Shown piece by piece: positions 1 through 10,950 of a stretch of DNA of 64,000 nt. Source of the DNA: Haliotis asinina (taxonomy: Eukaryota > Mollusca > Gastropoda > Lepetellida > Haliotidae). Numbering within the stretch: position 1 is the first letter of the stretch; every line of letters begins with the position of its first letter. The notes below the pieces were generated by a model. It was not told the origin of the DNA, searched no databases, and was given only the letters and a program-made list of their open reading frames with translations. The stretch lies in the NCBI RefSeq assembly GCF_037392515.1, contig NC_090290.1, positions 54,944,753 through 55,008,752 on the forward strand, given 5' to 3'. Position numbers and translations under genes: made by a program.

Positions 1-39
1 CGGGCCGGTTCGGTGAACGTGTTATATTTATTAGAATTA

Positions 40-95
40 TTTCAAGGGTTTAAGGTTAGGTTTAGGTCTAGGGTTAGCCTTAGGGTTAGGGACCT
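40..95 (+). repeat. Degenerate telomere-like TTAGGG patch
   Basis: Several imperfect TTAGGG/TTAGGT units occur in a row (gggttag, ggttagg, ttagggttaggg). TTAGGG is the usual mollusc telomere unit, so this may be a tiny decayed interstitial telomere patch. It could also be chance low-complexity sequence. Confidence 0.35.
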
Positions 96-664
96 GATCC
101 AATGTAGTAGGTAGATAAATGAGTACCAGTTGTTTTCCTTTTCCATTTCTTTTTTTAATACTTTGTTCACCAAAAAGGATGAAATGTGTTAATTGGAAAA
201 TTTGAGCTGATGGAAATCAGCCTCGAAACTTGCACTCCAACTTTCACCTCTAGATCTACATAGTCTAACTCACACTCGTGCCGTCATTAGACATGCCCAC
301 GTCTCACTCACTCCTTAGCACGATCCACATTATCCTTACTGTGTTCCCGACAACACTTTTCTGTCACGAAAGCACACAATGATTTTAATACAAGCACGAC
401 ATTCATGCATCCACCATGATATCGACGTCTGACGTCTGACGTCAACAACCGTTTTCAGTTTGAACCATATCGGCTCATTCCACATAACATGTTATCATGA
501 AGATTACGGAATTGTACAATTGTGCCAAATGATATCAGGGCACAAGACACTAGTCTACCTGTAACCTTCGTAATTGTCCGCAACCAATTCGACTCTTTCC
601 GTTCATCACACAGGACAGTGACGTCTCAGGAATGACTAGCTAAATTTGCACAATGTGCAACAAT
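96..664. other. No gene seen
   Basis: AT-rich sequence without a convincing reading frame or splice-flanked exon. The only notable motif is a stepped GACGTC direct repeat at 424-444 that ends in a perfect CRE palindrome TGACGTCA at 437-444. Confidence 0.5.
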
Positions 665-955
665 GTGGATGTAGCTCAGTCGGTTAGCTGTTGGGCTAGC
701 TATCTAAAGGTTGCGGGTTTGCGTCCGACATGTTCTCACAAACTGGTTGCCTGTCTCAGTGACATGTGACCTACAGCTGAGAACGTCCTCACAAGAAATT
801 GTGTTGCTGAATTCGAAAGGTGCTCCCATTTTACCACCAAAACAAGGGTTTGCAGACTTGATTTTCACTGTGTACATACGAACTGGTTCAGCCTCTGAAA
901 ACAACATCTCCCACTGGGGACACATCACTTATGATCCCTGCTGGAGGCTGTGAAT
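665..955 (+). mobile_element. tRNA-headed SINE-like repeat
   Basis: An A-box-like TAGCTCAGTCGG follows the start, and a decayed B-box-like GGTTTGCGTCC lies about 40 bp on, as in a tRNA-derived pol III promoter. The following body contains a block around 785-815 (cctcacaagaaattgtgttgctg) that recurs near 32709-32740, so it is a dispersed repeat rather than a tRNA gene. The short ORFs on both strands here are not convincing. Confidence 0.45.
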
Positions 956-2332
956 GGGCTGAACTCATTGGTGAATAGCTTATTAAGCATCATAATTAAT
1001 TCTGTTACATTTATCTGACAAATGGCAAAGCAATGCTGTAAATATTGTTCAATATAGTAGTAAATGGTGGGTAGTCAGTAGAGACTTTAAAAAAAAGGTT
1101 CCGTGTATTGCTTTAAACGGTTCAGGGCATCAATGCACCCATACCCACTCTTTCAAGACAGGCATTGTTGACGAACTTGTACTACATAAACAGTTGATAC
1201 AATTCAAGGAGAGAGTGCAACACTGTCAGTATCAGCAATGGTACAGCCCATATTTACCGTAAACCATGCTTCTTTACAGCTTACCTTGATCTCGATCAGT
1301 TTCTGTTGATGTGCATTAACATCTACATCCGAGTCACGCACACAATATCCAGCTAATAACATGTCAAACAATTACCTAACAATGCATATTCGTTATTTTT
1401 AAATAGTAAGTTATTTCGGTCTGAACAATGCGTTCGCTCATGTTATAATTCCTGGACCTGCTGTCACTATCGACAGAATGATGGCTATCAACGACGCCTG
1501 TTCCACTAAGAGGAAGAAATTTTACCTGACATCCTTTTTTGTGATGAAATCCAATGACCACAACATGCAAAATAGGACTGTCTTCTGCAACCTTAGAATC
1601 TGCCATATTTCAGACGCTTCAATTTATAGATTTTCGCAACATTATAGCTAACTTCCACCCCTCTGAACTTGGGGAACGTTGTTGCGAATCGTCTATATAC
1701 ACGACGTCGTGTATATTGTGGTACAATATACACGACTGGATCATTTCCATCCCCTCTTTGCAAGACGCGTTGTGATTGGTAGATTCCTTTAAACTGGTTA
1801 TAGGCCCTTGTACCGCCGGAGGACTAGCGTTACAGTAGGTGTCATCATCCGGACCTTTTAAGGGTTAATTTAAGGCATACTCTTCCCCGTATTTTCCCAC
1901 AAATTATGAATCGCTGTCACTGACAGTTGTTAGAGGAATGCTCATATTGTGTTAATGTTCTGTTAGAATAGTTTGCAAAATCAGTTCCGCGAATACCAAG
2001 TTAACTTACCTTCAATATTTATTACTTTTTTTTCAACATTCTCGTTCTGTATGTATTGGGTATAGCAATGATAAATGGGTTCGAAGGACATATCCATTCA
2101 CACAGTCTACAAAGGCCTGTTACCTTTACATTATGACATCGTTACTTCTATTTTCGTAACTGCATAATGATCACAATCATTCTTGACAATACTTCTTTTT
2201 TTTTGCGTTACTAAAATGACATAATATAACTACTCTTGTGTTGTGTTTTCTTTACGTAGTGCTGAGTGTTACTTCGAAAATGCGAATAATTCTGTATGAA
2301 TCAGTTTACAGTAAACCAATATAAAAATATTG
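956..2332. other. No gene seen
   Basis: AT-rich intergenic or intronic DNA. It holds the nested palindromes listed at 1695-1734. Short ORFs near 1376-1775 show no domain or codon signal that I recognise. Confidence 0.5.
1695..1734. repeat. Nested palindromes
   Basis: A perfect 22-bp palindrome at 1695-1716 is centred on ACGT. Its right arm is re-used in a second hairpin, cgtgtatattg paired with caatatacacg, at about 1708-1734. The two hairpins compete for the shared arm. Confidence 0.7.
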
Positions 2333-2492
2333 ACGAATAGAGAATCTCACCCAAGGGTCTACTGATACCAATTATATCAACACGAGTTAATAAAGTTAAA
2401 AATATCCGATGCTTGGAGGAGATATTTATACTTTCATCAGTGTTGATATAACCAATATCACTAGACACGAGGGTGAGATTCTATTTATCATA
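2333..2492. mobile_element. Small foldback MITE-like element
   Basis: Terminal inverted repeats of about 50 bp: the left arm begins gaatagagaatctcaccc and the reverse complement of the right arm begins gataaatagaatctcaccc, with matching blocks (tgata, ttatatcaacac) further in. Total about 160 bp with no ORF, as expected for a non-autonomous DNA element. The superfamily is not clear. Confidence 0.65.
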
Positions 2493-2585
2493 ATAAAATA
2501 ATTCTTCATTAGTTTTCAGTGAAAAATGTTCATCTCCCAACACTGAACTACCTTCGACTTGCAGTGCAGCGATATCGTAGAAATG

Positions 2586-2745
2586 TGACGTCATCAAGTT
2601 CCTGGCGTCATATCAATGTTCAGACATTGTACCAAATCTACTCCCAAAACGATATCTCAAACACGGGTTGGCTACCCGCCATCGTCGCACGTAGAACGCA
2701 ACGTCACAGAAGAACCGTGACGTCATGGCATTGTTCATTACGTCA
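2586..2745. promoter_or_regulatory. Cluster of CRE-like sites
   Basis: Perfect TGACGTCA at 2586-2593 and 2718-2725, TTACGTCA at 2738-2745, and half-sites near 2608 and 2701. TGACGTCA is the CREB/ATF binding palindrome. No supported gene starts nearby, so a promoter role is inference only. Confidence 0.3.
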
Positions 2746-3029
2746 CGTTACCATGGCAAAGTGATATTTTGCCTAGGGCACCGTATGAAAAATATGAACC
2801 TGATATGTTTACCCTCGATAGTAATAAAAAACTATATTTTGTAACTGTATTGCCGACGGTTTGACAGTACCTTGACACAGCCATAAATCGTCGTTGGGTA
2901 AGTCATTCACTTCTTCCGTATTGGAAGTACAGTGTTGTTTACACGGGAATATTACTTTTCCTCTTATCAGTTTACTGATGGAGCAATAATCAGAAACATT
3001 ACTGTATTTATAGGATATTAAACGAGCTT

Positions 3030-3142
3030 CCCCTTTCATATCAAGTTTATGTCCCTCGTGAAATAAATTATGGTTTGTCACGAGCTTTTGAGTGACAAAC
3101 CAAAATTATTTCACGAGGGACATAAACTTGATATGAAAGGGG
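3030..3142. repeat. Near-perfect 113-bp hairpin
   Basis: Arms of about 51 bp (left starts cccctttcatatcaag, right ends cttgatatgaaagggg) surround a loop of about 10 nt at gagcttttga. The arms are almost identical, which points to a recent foldback insertion or an inverted duplication. Confidence 0.85.
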
Positions 3143-3994
3143 ATAATAAATGTAACTTTTCACCTTTAAATCAAAATGTCACAACCGCAACGACGGCCAT
3201 AATAATGTTTTTGGAAAACCAAGTCACTTTTGCTTAAAAACTTCTATGAAACATAAAGAGGCGTCACATGTGTGGCTATTCATAAGTATATGTTTGCAAT
3301 GATTGCTCCTTCTTCTAAATTTACAAGATTCTAAATTGTTGCGATGCATTAATGATTTGATTAATTTTTGGCATGAATGTAAACATAATAACTGAGGCAA
3401 CAATAGCCCTTCTCTCAAACATTTATCAGAAAAGTATAAAGCATGAAATTCCTTTGACACTCCCAGAAGTTATACGGCTACAAAAATTAATTGGTTGTTT
3501 TATCACAAACAGTTGGTTAGTAATGACATTATAACTGCGATAGTGACATGTCATTGTCGTAATTACGTGTACACAAATTTACGAATAATATTAAACAACA
3601 TTCTTTTCCAAGCAATGTACTTGTTACACAACGTTAGATTTATGAACTTAAAGGTCACACGCAACCAAAAGAACAGACGTATTTAAGCAACAATTATCAC
3701 TTGTTCATGACACATACTATACACTGCTGATTGGGGAAAAAACAAATTAATAAAATTAATAGCGGATAATCACGAATGAAAAGTGCTCTATTTTGCACTT
3801 GGGCTTACTTCCCTCGAAACGAAGCACCCGGAAGACCGAACCCGGTCAGAGCGGGCGGGTGTGCGCTAGAGTGTATCAAAGATTTTTCATTGACTGGTTC
3901 ATTTCCCGATACGCGGAAGGCTCATTGTGTGTACATATAGAGATGATCCGTTTGACTGGCATTTTAGAAGTATAATGAGTAATAATATAAGAAA
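3143..3994. other. No gene seen
   Basis: AT-rich DNA with only short unconvincing ORFs. A block around 3799-3830 (cttccctcgaaacgaagca) recurs in inverted form near 58840-58870, so it belongs to a dispersed repeat. Confidence 0.45.
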
Positions 3995-4148
3995 TTAATT
4001 TTTTTATGGATAACGACTTCTTTTACTGCATATGCGACGTTTTGGAGTGGATTCATATACCGTTGTCAAGCAAGAGTGGCAATGGTATACGGATCCATAC
4101 GGAAACGTCGCATCATATACAATAGAAAAAATTGTTATCCATGAATAA
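3995..4148. mobile_element. Foldback MITE-like element
   Basis: Left arm ttatggataacgacttc and, further in, gcgacgttttgg and atataccgttg pair with the right arm (gaaacgtcgcatc, gttatccatgaa). The arms diverge by roughly a quarter, so this is older than the hairpin at 3030-3142. No ORF. Confidence 0.65.
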
Positions 4149-4295
4149 TTCACATAGAGATGTTGAGTTTAGTGACACATGTCATCACCGCAACGACAGT
4201 GACATATTTGTTCAAATTAAACTCTCCTGATCTTCCATATACTTAATTATAAGCTCCTCAAGATGTATATTTGTGAAAAGTGTTCAGTCAGGCAT

Positions 4296-4500
4296 GTCAG
4301 TGATTACACGATGCCATTTAGAAAGTGGTCAAATGCAACATATGTCATATTTGGGATTTCACTTTCTTAGTAAAGTACAAATCCTAGTACTTTTTTTCGG
4401 TTGAGTCCCATCCGGGATTCGAACCCGCACCCTCAGAGTCAGGCACCTAATCGCCAGCACACAAAGTCAGCCGCCTAGCCCGCTCAGCCACCGCAAAAAA
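4296..4500 (-). mobile_element. tRNA-Leu/Ser-like SINE (family A)
   Basis: Reading the - strand, a tRNA-like head (GCGGTGGCTGAGCGGGCTAGG, B box GGTTCGAATCCC, long variable-arm spacing) is followed by a body with the actttactaagaaagtg block and the atgacatatgttgcatttg tail. The same head, body and tail recur at 19013-19208, which shows this is a dispersed SINE and not a tRNA gene. Confidence 0.8.
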
Positions 4501-5315
4501 ACCAAAAAAAAACGTTTGAGGTTGGGACATGCATAAATATCGTGATTGCCCACCATCCCTTCTAGAACGTATGTGGTCTCTGATATGACATGCAGGGTAT
4601 CTACATCATTGTAATCTGCATTTTGTGATGAATAAAATCACTGGACATAAAATGTGTTTTAGCCTTTTTCTTACATATAGTTTGGCTTCTGTTTTATCTC
4701 CAACAGTTTATGTGACGATTTACATGTAATTTCAAAAAAAGGTCATGTGAAACTTTCTTTTTCTTCCTTCTATAGGTAACACTGCATTCAATATGATAAC
4801 GTAATGCTAAGAGTAATAGTCATTTTACTCTGTATTAAAGATGGTATACAGTCTGTTTGCAGTGAAAACGCACCGATGAATTGCACTTTAAACAAAAAAG
4901 TAAAACCAATACAGTTAATTTTAGATTCCGAATCCTCATAATTCTTCCTTGCCATTGAAAATTTAAGTCTCATGATTTAATTCAACTCAAGATAAAACTT
5001 GTTTAACAAACGATCACAGATTCAAATCGTTATGATTGGTTTCCATTGCAACGGTAAGCGCAGTAGTTGGAACAGTGAAACAATGCACGTGCGTGATAAG
5101 CGTTAACATAGACAACACTACTTGTTCTCGGTGTTACATTTAATGTGCATACCCCCTAGTAATACAAACTAGTAATAGCGATTTGAAATTATGATCATTG
5201 GTTAAACAACTGTCATCTTAAGTTGAATAAAGTTCTGTGATTAAAAAGTTCAGTTGGCAATAATGAGGATTCGCATTTCACAATCTTAATTTCACTTTAT
5301 TCGATTTACTTTTTA
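4501..5315. other. No gene seen
   Basis: AT-rich sequence with scattered short ORFs only; no splice-flanked exon or domain recognised. Confidence 0.45.
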
Positions 5316-5828
5316 TCCCGCCGGCATGTAATGCATTTAGTCGTTTGGGGATATAGTCGACGCCTCGTCTGTCTGTCCACCCGTCCGTAATCATTTGTTT
5401 CGGGCGCATAACTTTAAAACCGTTCGGTCTTTTTCCACGAAATTGGCACATATATCAAACAACACCTAACTTGGTGCCTTTTGCTATTTCCAGATTTTTG
5501 TCATTTTTATATTTCTTGTTTTTCATGGAAACGATTCGGACTTTGTCTCAAAAGGGAGGGGTGACGTACGTTACCGGAGCACAACTCAAAAACCTCTTAA
5601 CATCTTTCAGTAAAACTTGCAGAAATATGAGACAGATCTTGAAGTGGTGCCTTTCGCTGTTTACAAATATATATATGTCATTTATTTTTTTCATGATTTC
5701 CATGGACACGATTTGAGTAAAAAAAACCAGAAAAGCCCCAAACATCAAGTAACTGTCAAATGATTTGTCCTTTCAAATATGTGTGGGCCGGGAGGATATG
5801 TCATCTTCTGATGACTCTTGTTTGGTTT
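5316..5828 (+). mobile_element. Terminal-hairpin repeat with ~165-bp core monomers (copy 1)
   Basis: Three parts in order: a head with an imperfect palindrome (gccggcatgtaatgc) followed by ggatatagtcgacgcctcgtctgtc; about two monomers marked by the gtggtgcctttcgctgtttac block; and a tail ending in the hairpin GTCATC-TTCT-GATGAC at 5800-5815. The same head, monomers and tail recur at 28888-32190. The architecture resembles mollusc pearl/HINE (Helentron-associated) elements, but I could not test that assignment. Confidence 0.6.
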
Positions 5829-6517
5829 AGTCGGGACCTTTACACTGCAAACAGAATATGTCAGTGAAATACGGTACGATTAATATCACTCGATAACAGC
5901 CTAAAGAGCAGACTGAGAATGCATTGGGGCATATTCGGATAAATTCTGTTGCTTCCCGGATATTTCCGACATTAAGCCAGCGACATCACATGTCAACAAT
6001 CCGAGTCGAACAAGGCTTTTCATTCATGGAAGATAACTTCACCGATTTGAGATTTATCTAAGCCAAGCCAAACCGCATGAAGCGCAATAAAAGGTTTCAA
6101 CACAATCCACAGGTAAGACGACATACCGAATAGTGAAGTTTTCACTTGTGTTTTCAGTGTTCGCCTTATAGTGCGGGGTTAGATATATTTCCATACTGCA
6201 TGAGTGATGAAACGGCACTGTGACTGGCAATTTAAAACCAAGATGCAAAGATATGTTCACTTTTAGTATAGTACGTAACTTATTTCGTGCTTATGTTTTC
6301 TTGCAGATTGATACAATCCCACGTGAAATTTATTTTTATGAATATGTGACAAGATGGCGACATGGAAATTTATCTTGTAGCTGGCTCGTGGTTAAAGCGT
6401 TCGATCGTCACACCGGACTCCCATTACGGGGGTGCCCTGCCACAACATCTCTGTGATATTACTAAAAGCGGCGTGAGCAATACGTGTATGCATGCTGTAC
6501 AGTTCCCAATATGCATG
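5829..6517. other. No gene seen
   Basis: No supported exon. ORFs near 6054-6260 and 6220-6456 lack recognisable domains. Confidence 0.4.
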
Positions 6518-7330
6518 ACTTGCTGTACCTACAGACAAAACACCTGGTATTGTAATATTACTTGCTGTATCTAGAGACAAAACACCTGGTATTGTAATAT
6601 GACTTGATGTATCTGCAGACAAAACACCTGGTATTGTAATATGACTTGCTGTATCTACAGACAAAACACATGGCATTGTAATATGACTTTCTGTACCTAC
6701 AGACAAAACACCTGGTATTGTAATATTACTTGCTGTATCTACAGACAAAACACCTGGTATTGTAATATGACTTGCTGTATCTACAGACAAAACACCTGGT
6801 GTTGTAATATGACTTGCTGTATCTACAGACAAAACACCTGGTGAAGTAATATGACTTGATGTATCTGCAGACAAAACACATGGCATTGTAATATGACTTG
6901 CTGTATCTAGAGATAAAACACCTGGTATTGTAATATGACTTGCTGTATCTAGAGATAAAACACCTGGTATTGTAATATGACTTGCTGTATCTAGAGATAA
7001 AACACCTGGTATTGTAATATGACTTTCTGTATCTACAGACAAAACACCTGCTATTGTAATATGACTTTCTGTATCTACAGACAAAACACCTGCTATTGTA
7101 ATATGACTTGCTGTACCTACAGACAAACACCTGGTATTGAAATTTGACTTGCTGTATCTAGATATAAAACACCTGGTATTGTAATATGACTTGCTGTATC
7201 TAGAGACAAAACACCTGGTACTGTAATATGACTTTCTGTACCTACAGACAAAACACTTGGTATTGCAATCTGACTTGCTGTACCTACAGACAAAATACCT
7301 GGTATTGTAATATGACTTTCTGTACTTTGT
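6518..7330 (-). repeat. 42-bp minisatellite, about 19 copies
   Basis: Unit of about 42 bp (tgctgtatctacagac + aaaacacctggtattg + taatatgact) repeated about 19 times with point variants such as gtacc/gtatc and tctaga/tctaca. Because 42 is divisible by three, long stretches stay open in several frames; one - strand frame reads as a 14-residue repeat VLSVDTASHITIPG. No initiation context, splice site or flanking coding sequence was found, so I treat it as a non-coding minisatellite. Confidence 0.85.
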
Positions 7331-7499
7331 TGAACACTCTTGAGAAAGTTTTCACCTCTATTGTGGAAACTAGAATTAGAGTAAGAATTGGCTCGAATTA
7401 AACACTACCATACATGTATCACAGACAGGTGTCAGGAGCGAATATCATACCGTGGATAATATATTCACCCTGCAGTCTCCGTGTCATAAATATTAAAGA

Positions 7500-7756
7500 A
7501 ACCAAAACATCGTTTACATATTGCATTTACTGATTTTCGGGAAGCTTTTTGATAATATAGATACAAACTATTATGCATTTTAGATAATAAGGGTATTTGC
7601 GGTAAACTGCACAATGTTCTCAGTAATGTATATTGTAAGGTTAAAGTTTGCGTTAAAACTAACAATAATAGGTGAAAAATATTTGAATCATAGTGTGGTG
7701 TTAGACAGGGTTGCTCGTTAAGTTCGGTTTTGTATATTTTATTCATCAATAAATGA
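7500..7756 (+). mobile_element. LINE reverse-transcriptase middle block, inverted relative to its neighbour
   Basis: The + strand encodes recognisable RT blocks of a non-LTR retrotransposon: DFREAF, then NKGICGKLHNVLSNVYCKVKV, then GVRQGCSLSSVLYILFIN. Stops and shifts interrupt it, so it is dead. These blocks belong between the two RT blocks that lie on the - strand immediately to the right, so this piece has been inverted or comes from a second, oppositely inserted copy. Confidence 0.65.
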
Positions 7757-8945
7757 GTGTCAGTCAAGTCTTTTATTTCGTACGAAGGCCTTTTAAAATC
7801 ATACATTAAAAGTATTAAAAGCTCTAGCACATTTGTATATAACTGCACTCCAAATCTTCCGTTTTGTGTTATTTCTAATGACAATGAAAAAGAAAACGAG
7901 AAGAGGCGCGGGATAGGGACTGCTTCTGTACATTTTAACATTTCAATAATGATATCATCATTTCCTGGATATTTCCCATTCTTTAAGTGCTGAATTGCAT
8001 CATGAATTTTTGAATCAGTTATAGGTGATTCAAGAATATCTAAATCAAGATCTTCAAGTAGTTTATCGTCTTGGACGGATGTATCATTATGAGTGGCCGG
8101 TAAATCTATGCCTTGGAAAACATTCTTAAAATGATCCAACTAGCTATCAAGTTGAATGGTAGAGGTATTCCTCAACTCCTTCCAAACTCTAGAGGAATTA
8201 TTTACGGTATCTTTAAGAATCTTTCTTTTTCTATTACTTTGATATTCGAAAACATTTATATATTTGTTTCTTATTTTGCAGTAGGCACGTTTACTTTCAC
8301 ACGATTTATGGCGTCTAAATCGTCTCAAATGCTATCGTGCTTCCTGATTAGTTTTTAAACATTTCAGATTATAAAAGCCTATTTCAACACCAACTGACCC
8401 ACTTTTAAAGGGTTTTTCAAACATTCAGATGCGGAAAGAACTGCTTCCACAAACATATCTAAACAGTTATTAAGGTTGTCGTCAACTCCATCAACCATAT
8501 TTTGTAGTGAAGGACATGAGTTACTAAGGGACATAAACAAATCCGAAGCCATATTATCAGTCCACGTGTAAGTAAAACTACCTTTGTTATGTGATATGGG
8601 CTTAAGAGATATATCATCCCAGAGTTCATGGATAAGAGCTAATCAACACAAAGAATCACAAGCATACGTTTTGATTCGACTCTAGAATCGACAATAAGAT
8701 CATGATGCACATAGAATAAATCAGCAGTACCAATAAAGTAGTAATCTACAACCTTGTCGCGATATATAAGTAAACTCTCCTTTATTGTCACTAAGGGTTC
8801 TACCGTTTAAAAAAATATAAAAATTATGAGAAAAGCAAAGGTCAGTCAGTTTACGACCAAAGGTGTTTACAAAACTGTCGCATGATTGTCTCTCATTAAC
8901 TGGCACAGGGGCTTCCTCTGGGAACGCAGCTTCCTCTAGACCGCG
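7757..8945 (-). mobile_element. Decayed non-LTR retrotransposon (LINE): endonuclease end, linker and start of RT
   Basis: On the - strand from right to left: the end of an endonuclease domain (SFVNTFGRKLTDLC, LNGRTLSDNKGEFTYIS), a linker region containing HLRRFRRHKSCESKRAY and WKEL, then the RT start (ITDSKIHDAIQHLKNGKYPGND, EMLK), then a degraded catalytic region (GVQLYTNVLELLILL followed by a damaged YADD box). The order fits CR1/L2- or RTE-like LINEs; the clade is not resolved. Several stops and frame changes show it is inactive, and both ends are truncated. Confidence 0.7.
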
Positions 8946-9742
8946 ATGGTCTGTTTAGACAATAGTAATGTAAACTGTGTTTAGAAATGGCGGAATGTTA
9001 GGGGTGAGGAAAGGTTCCACTCTGAAGTTGAACTAAAATGTGTTACATTCATATTTCAGTAGAAAATGCAATACGTCCATTAACAAATATTAATATCATG
9101 TAAACATTGCATCCTCAAAGCCTCGTGTCTTCCATGTCCGTCAATAATTAAACATTCGTCAAGCACTTTCCATTTGTTAAAACTTTGTGGGTCATAGAGC
9201 TCATAGAGCATTCTGACTTTCCCTGTTCCTGCAAGGATGTATCATTAGCAACCACGGAGAGTTCTCAGCGGTATGTCCCGTATCTGACTGAACAGTAATG
9301 ACAAATGTATTAGCATTGAGAAATCGATCTAGGGTATATGTAATGTTTATCAAAATAGATCTAATACAAATGTTTGATGTGATATGTAACGTATTCTGAG
9401 GTAAATAAGCTTGTTTCCCTCAAAGAAATCCCTCAACATTCCATGAACGTATGATAGGGACTAGGACTGTGAATATAGGCATATATATACAGAGCCACGG
9501 TTTCATGCACTTGTCTGTGGCAGTGTACTGTTTCATAAACTACCATTACATATTAGTTGGTCAGTTATATTGTATGTTCATCTCACTGGCAAGTTCGTAT
9601 ATAGGCTGAGTTCATTTCCGGAGCGAGGTCATGTAACAGTTGTTTCCCTTGGTCCCTTGGTTACGTCGGATCGTCAAACACGAACTTGACTTTTTCGATT
9701 TGAAAGGAAATATTTCTAAACATTATAATTATTTTTCTTCAC
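8946..9742. other. No gene seen
   Basis: AT-rich spacer between the LINE fragment and the minisatellite. No supported exon or repeat family. Confidence 0.45.
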
Positions 9743-10872
9743 AAGGTTAGGGGGAGAACAGGCCTTCATCAACCCATGCTTGACTACCAGTAAAAGTCAG
9801 GGGGAGAACAGCCCTTCAGCAACCCATGCTTGACTACCAGTGAAGGTCAGGGGTAGAAGAGGCCTTCAACAACCCATGCTTGTCTACCAGTGAAGGTCAG
9901 GGATAGAACAGGCCTCCAGCTACCCATGATTGTCTACCAGTGAAGGTCAGGGGTAGAACAGGCCTTCCACCACCCATGTGTGTCTAACAGTGAAGGTCAG
10001 GGGTAGAACAGGCCTTCAACAACCCATGCTTGTCTATCAGTGAAGGTCAGGGATAGAACAGGCCTTCAACAACCCATGTGTCTACCAGTGAAGGTCAGGG
10101 ATAGAACAGGCCTTCAACAATCCATGCTTTTCTACCAGTGAAGGTCAGGGCTAGAACAGGCCTTCAACAACCCATGTGTCTACCAGTGAAAGTCAGGGAT
10201 AGAACAGGCCTCCAGCTACCCACGATTGTCTACCAGTGAAGGTCAGGGGTAGAACAGGCCTTCAGCCACCCATGTGTGTCTACCAGTGAAGGTCAGGGGT
10301 AGAACAGGCCTTCAGCAACCCATGATTGTCTACCAGTGAAGGTCAGGGATAGAACAGGCCTTCAACAACACATGTGTCTACCAGTGAAGGTCAGGGATAA
10401 AACAGGCCTTCAACAATCCATGCTTTTCTACCAGTGAAGGTCAGGGGTAGAACAGGCCTTCAACAACCCATGTGTCTACCAGTGAAAGTCAGGGATAGAA
10501 CAGGCCTCCAGCTACCCATGATTGTCTACCAGTGAAGGTCAGGGGTAGAACAGGCCTTCAGCCACCCATGTGTGTCTACCAGTGAAGGTCAGGGGTAGAA
10601 CAGGCCTTCAGCAACCCATGATTGTCTACCAATGAAGGTCAGGGGTAGAACAGGCCTTCAACAACCCATGATTGTCTACCAGTGAAGGTCAGGGGTAGAA
10701 CAGGCCTTCAACAACCCATGTGTGTCTACCAGTGAAGGTCAGTGATAGAACAGGCCTTCAACAACCCATGTTTGTCTACCAGTGAGGGTCAGGGATAGAA
10801 CAGGCCTTCAACACCCCATGCTTGTCTACCAGTGAAGGTCAGGGATAGAACAGGCCTTCATCAACCCATGCT
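9743..10872 (+). repeat. 46-50-bp minisatellite, about 23 copies, derived from the head of SINE family B
   Basis: Each unit reads about gaaggtcaggggtagaac + aggccttcaacaacccatg + attgtctaccagt, with 46-bp variants that lack a few bases before gtgtcta. The unit matches the first ~45 bp of SINE family B read in the same direction (compare the reverse complement of 37035-37082: gaaggtcccggggtt, ggctttcagcaacccatgcttgcca). The array runs directly into SINE B body at 10873. Higher-order blocks recur: variants around 10080-10320 are repeated around 10375-10620. Confidence 0.85.
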
Positions 10873-10950
10873 TGCCAAAAGAGTAACGGGATCGGGTGGT
10901 CAGACTCCCTGACTTGGTTGACACGTGGCACTGGCGGATCGAGAAGTTGA
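10873..10950 (+). mobile_element. SINE family B body fragment joined to its own amplified head
   Basis: After the last array unit the sequence continues gccaaaagagtaacgggatc, ggtggtcagactccctgact, tggttgacacgtgg, which is the next part of SINE B in the same orientation. The copy then loses similarity, so the 3' half is missing or diverged. Confidence 0.7.

Noticed and set aside
665-730. A tRNA gene
   Set aside because: The B box is degraded, stem pairing is poor, and downstream sequence recurs elsewhere in the window.
6518-7330. A 244-residue secreted repeat protein gene
   Set aside because: Open frame follows from a 42-bp unit; no promoter, splice or flanking coding evidence.
9743-10872. 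A CRISPR-like array
   Set aside because: Units are contiguous with no unique spacers, in a eukaryotic sequence, and derive from a SINE head.
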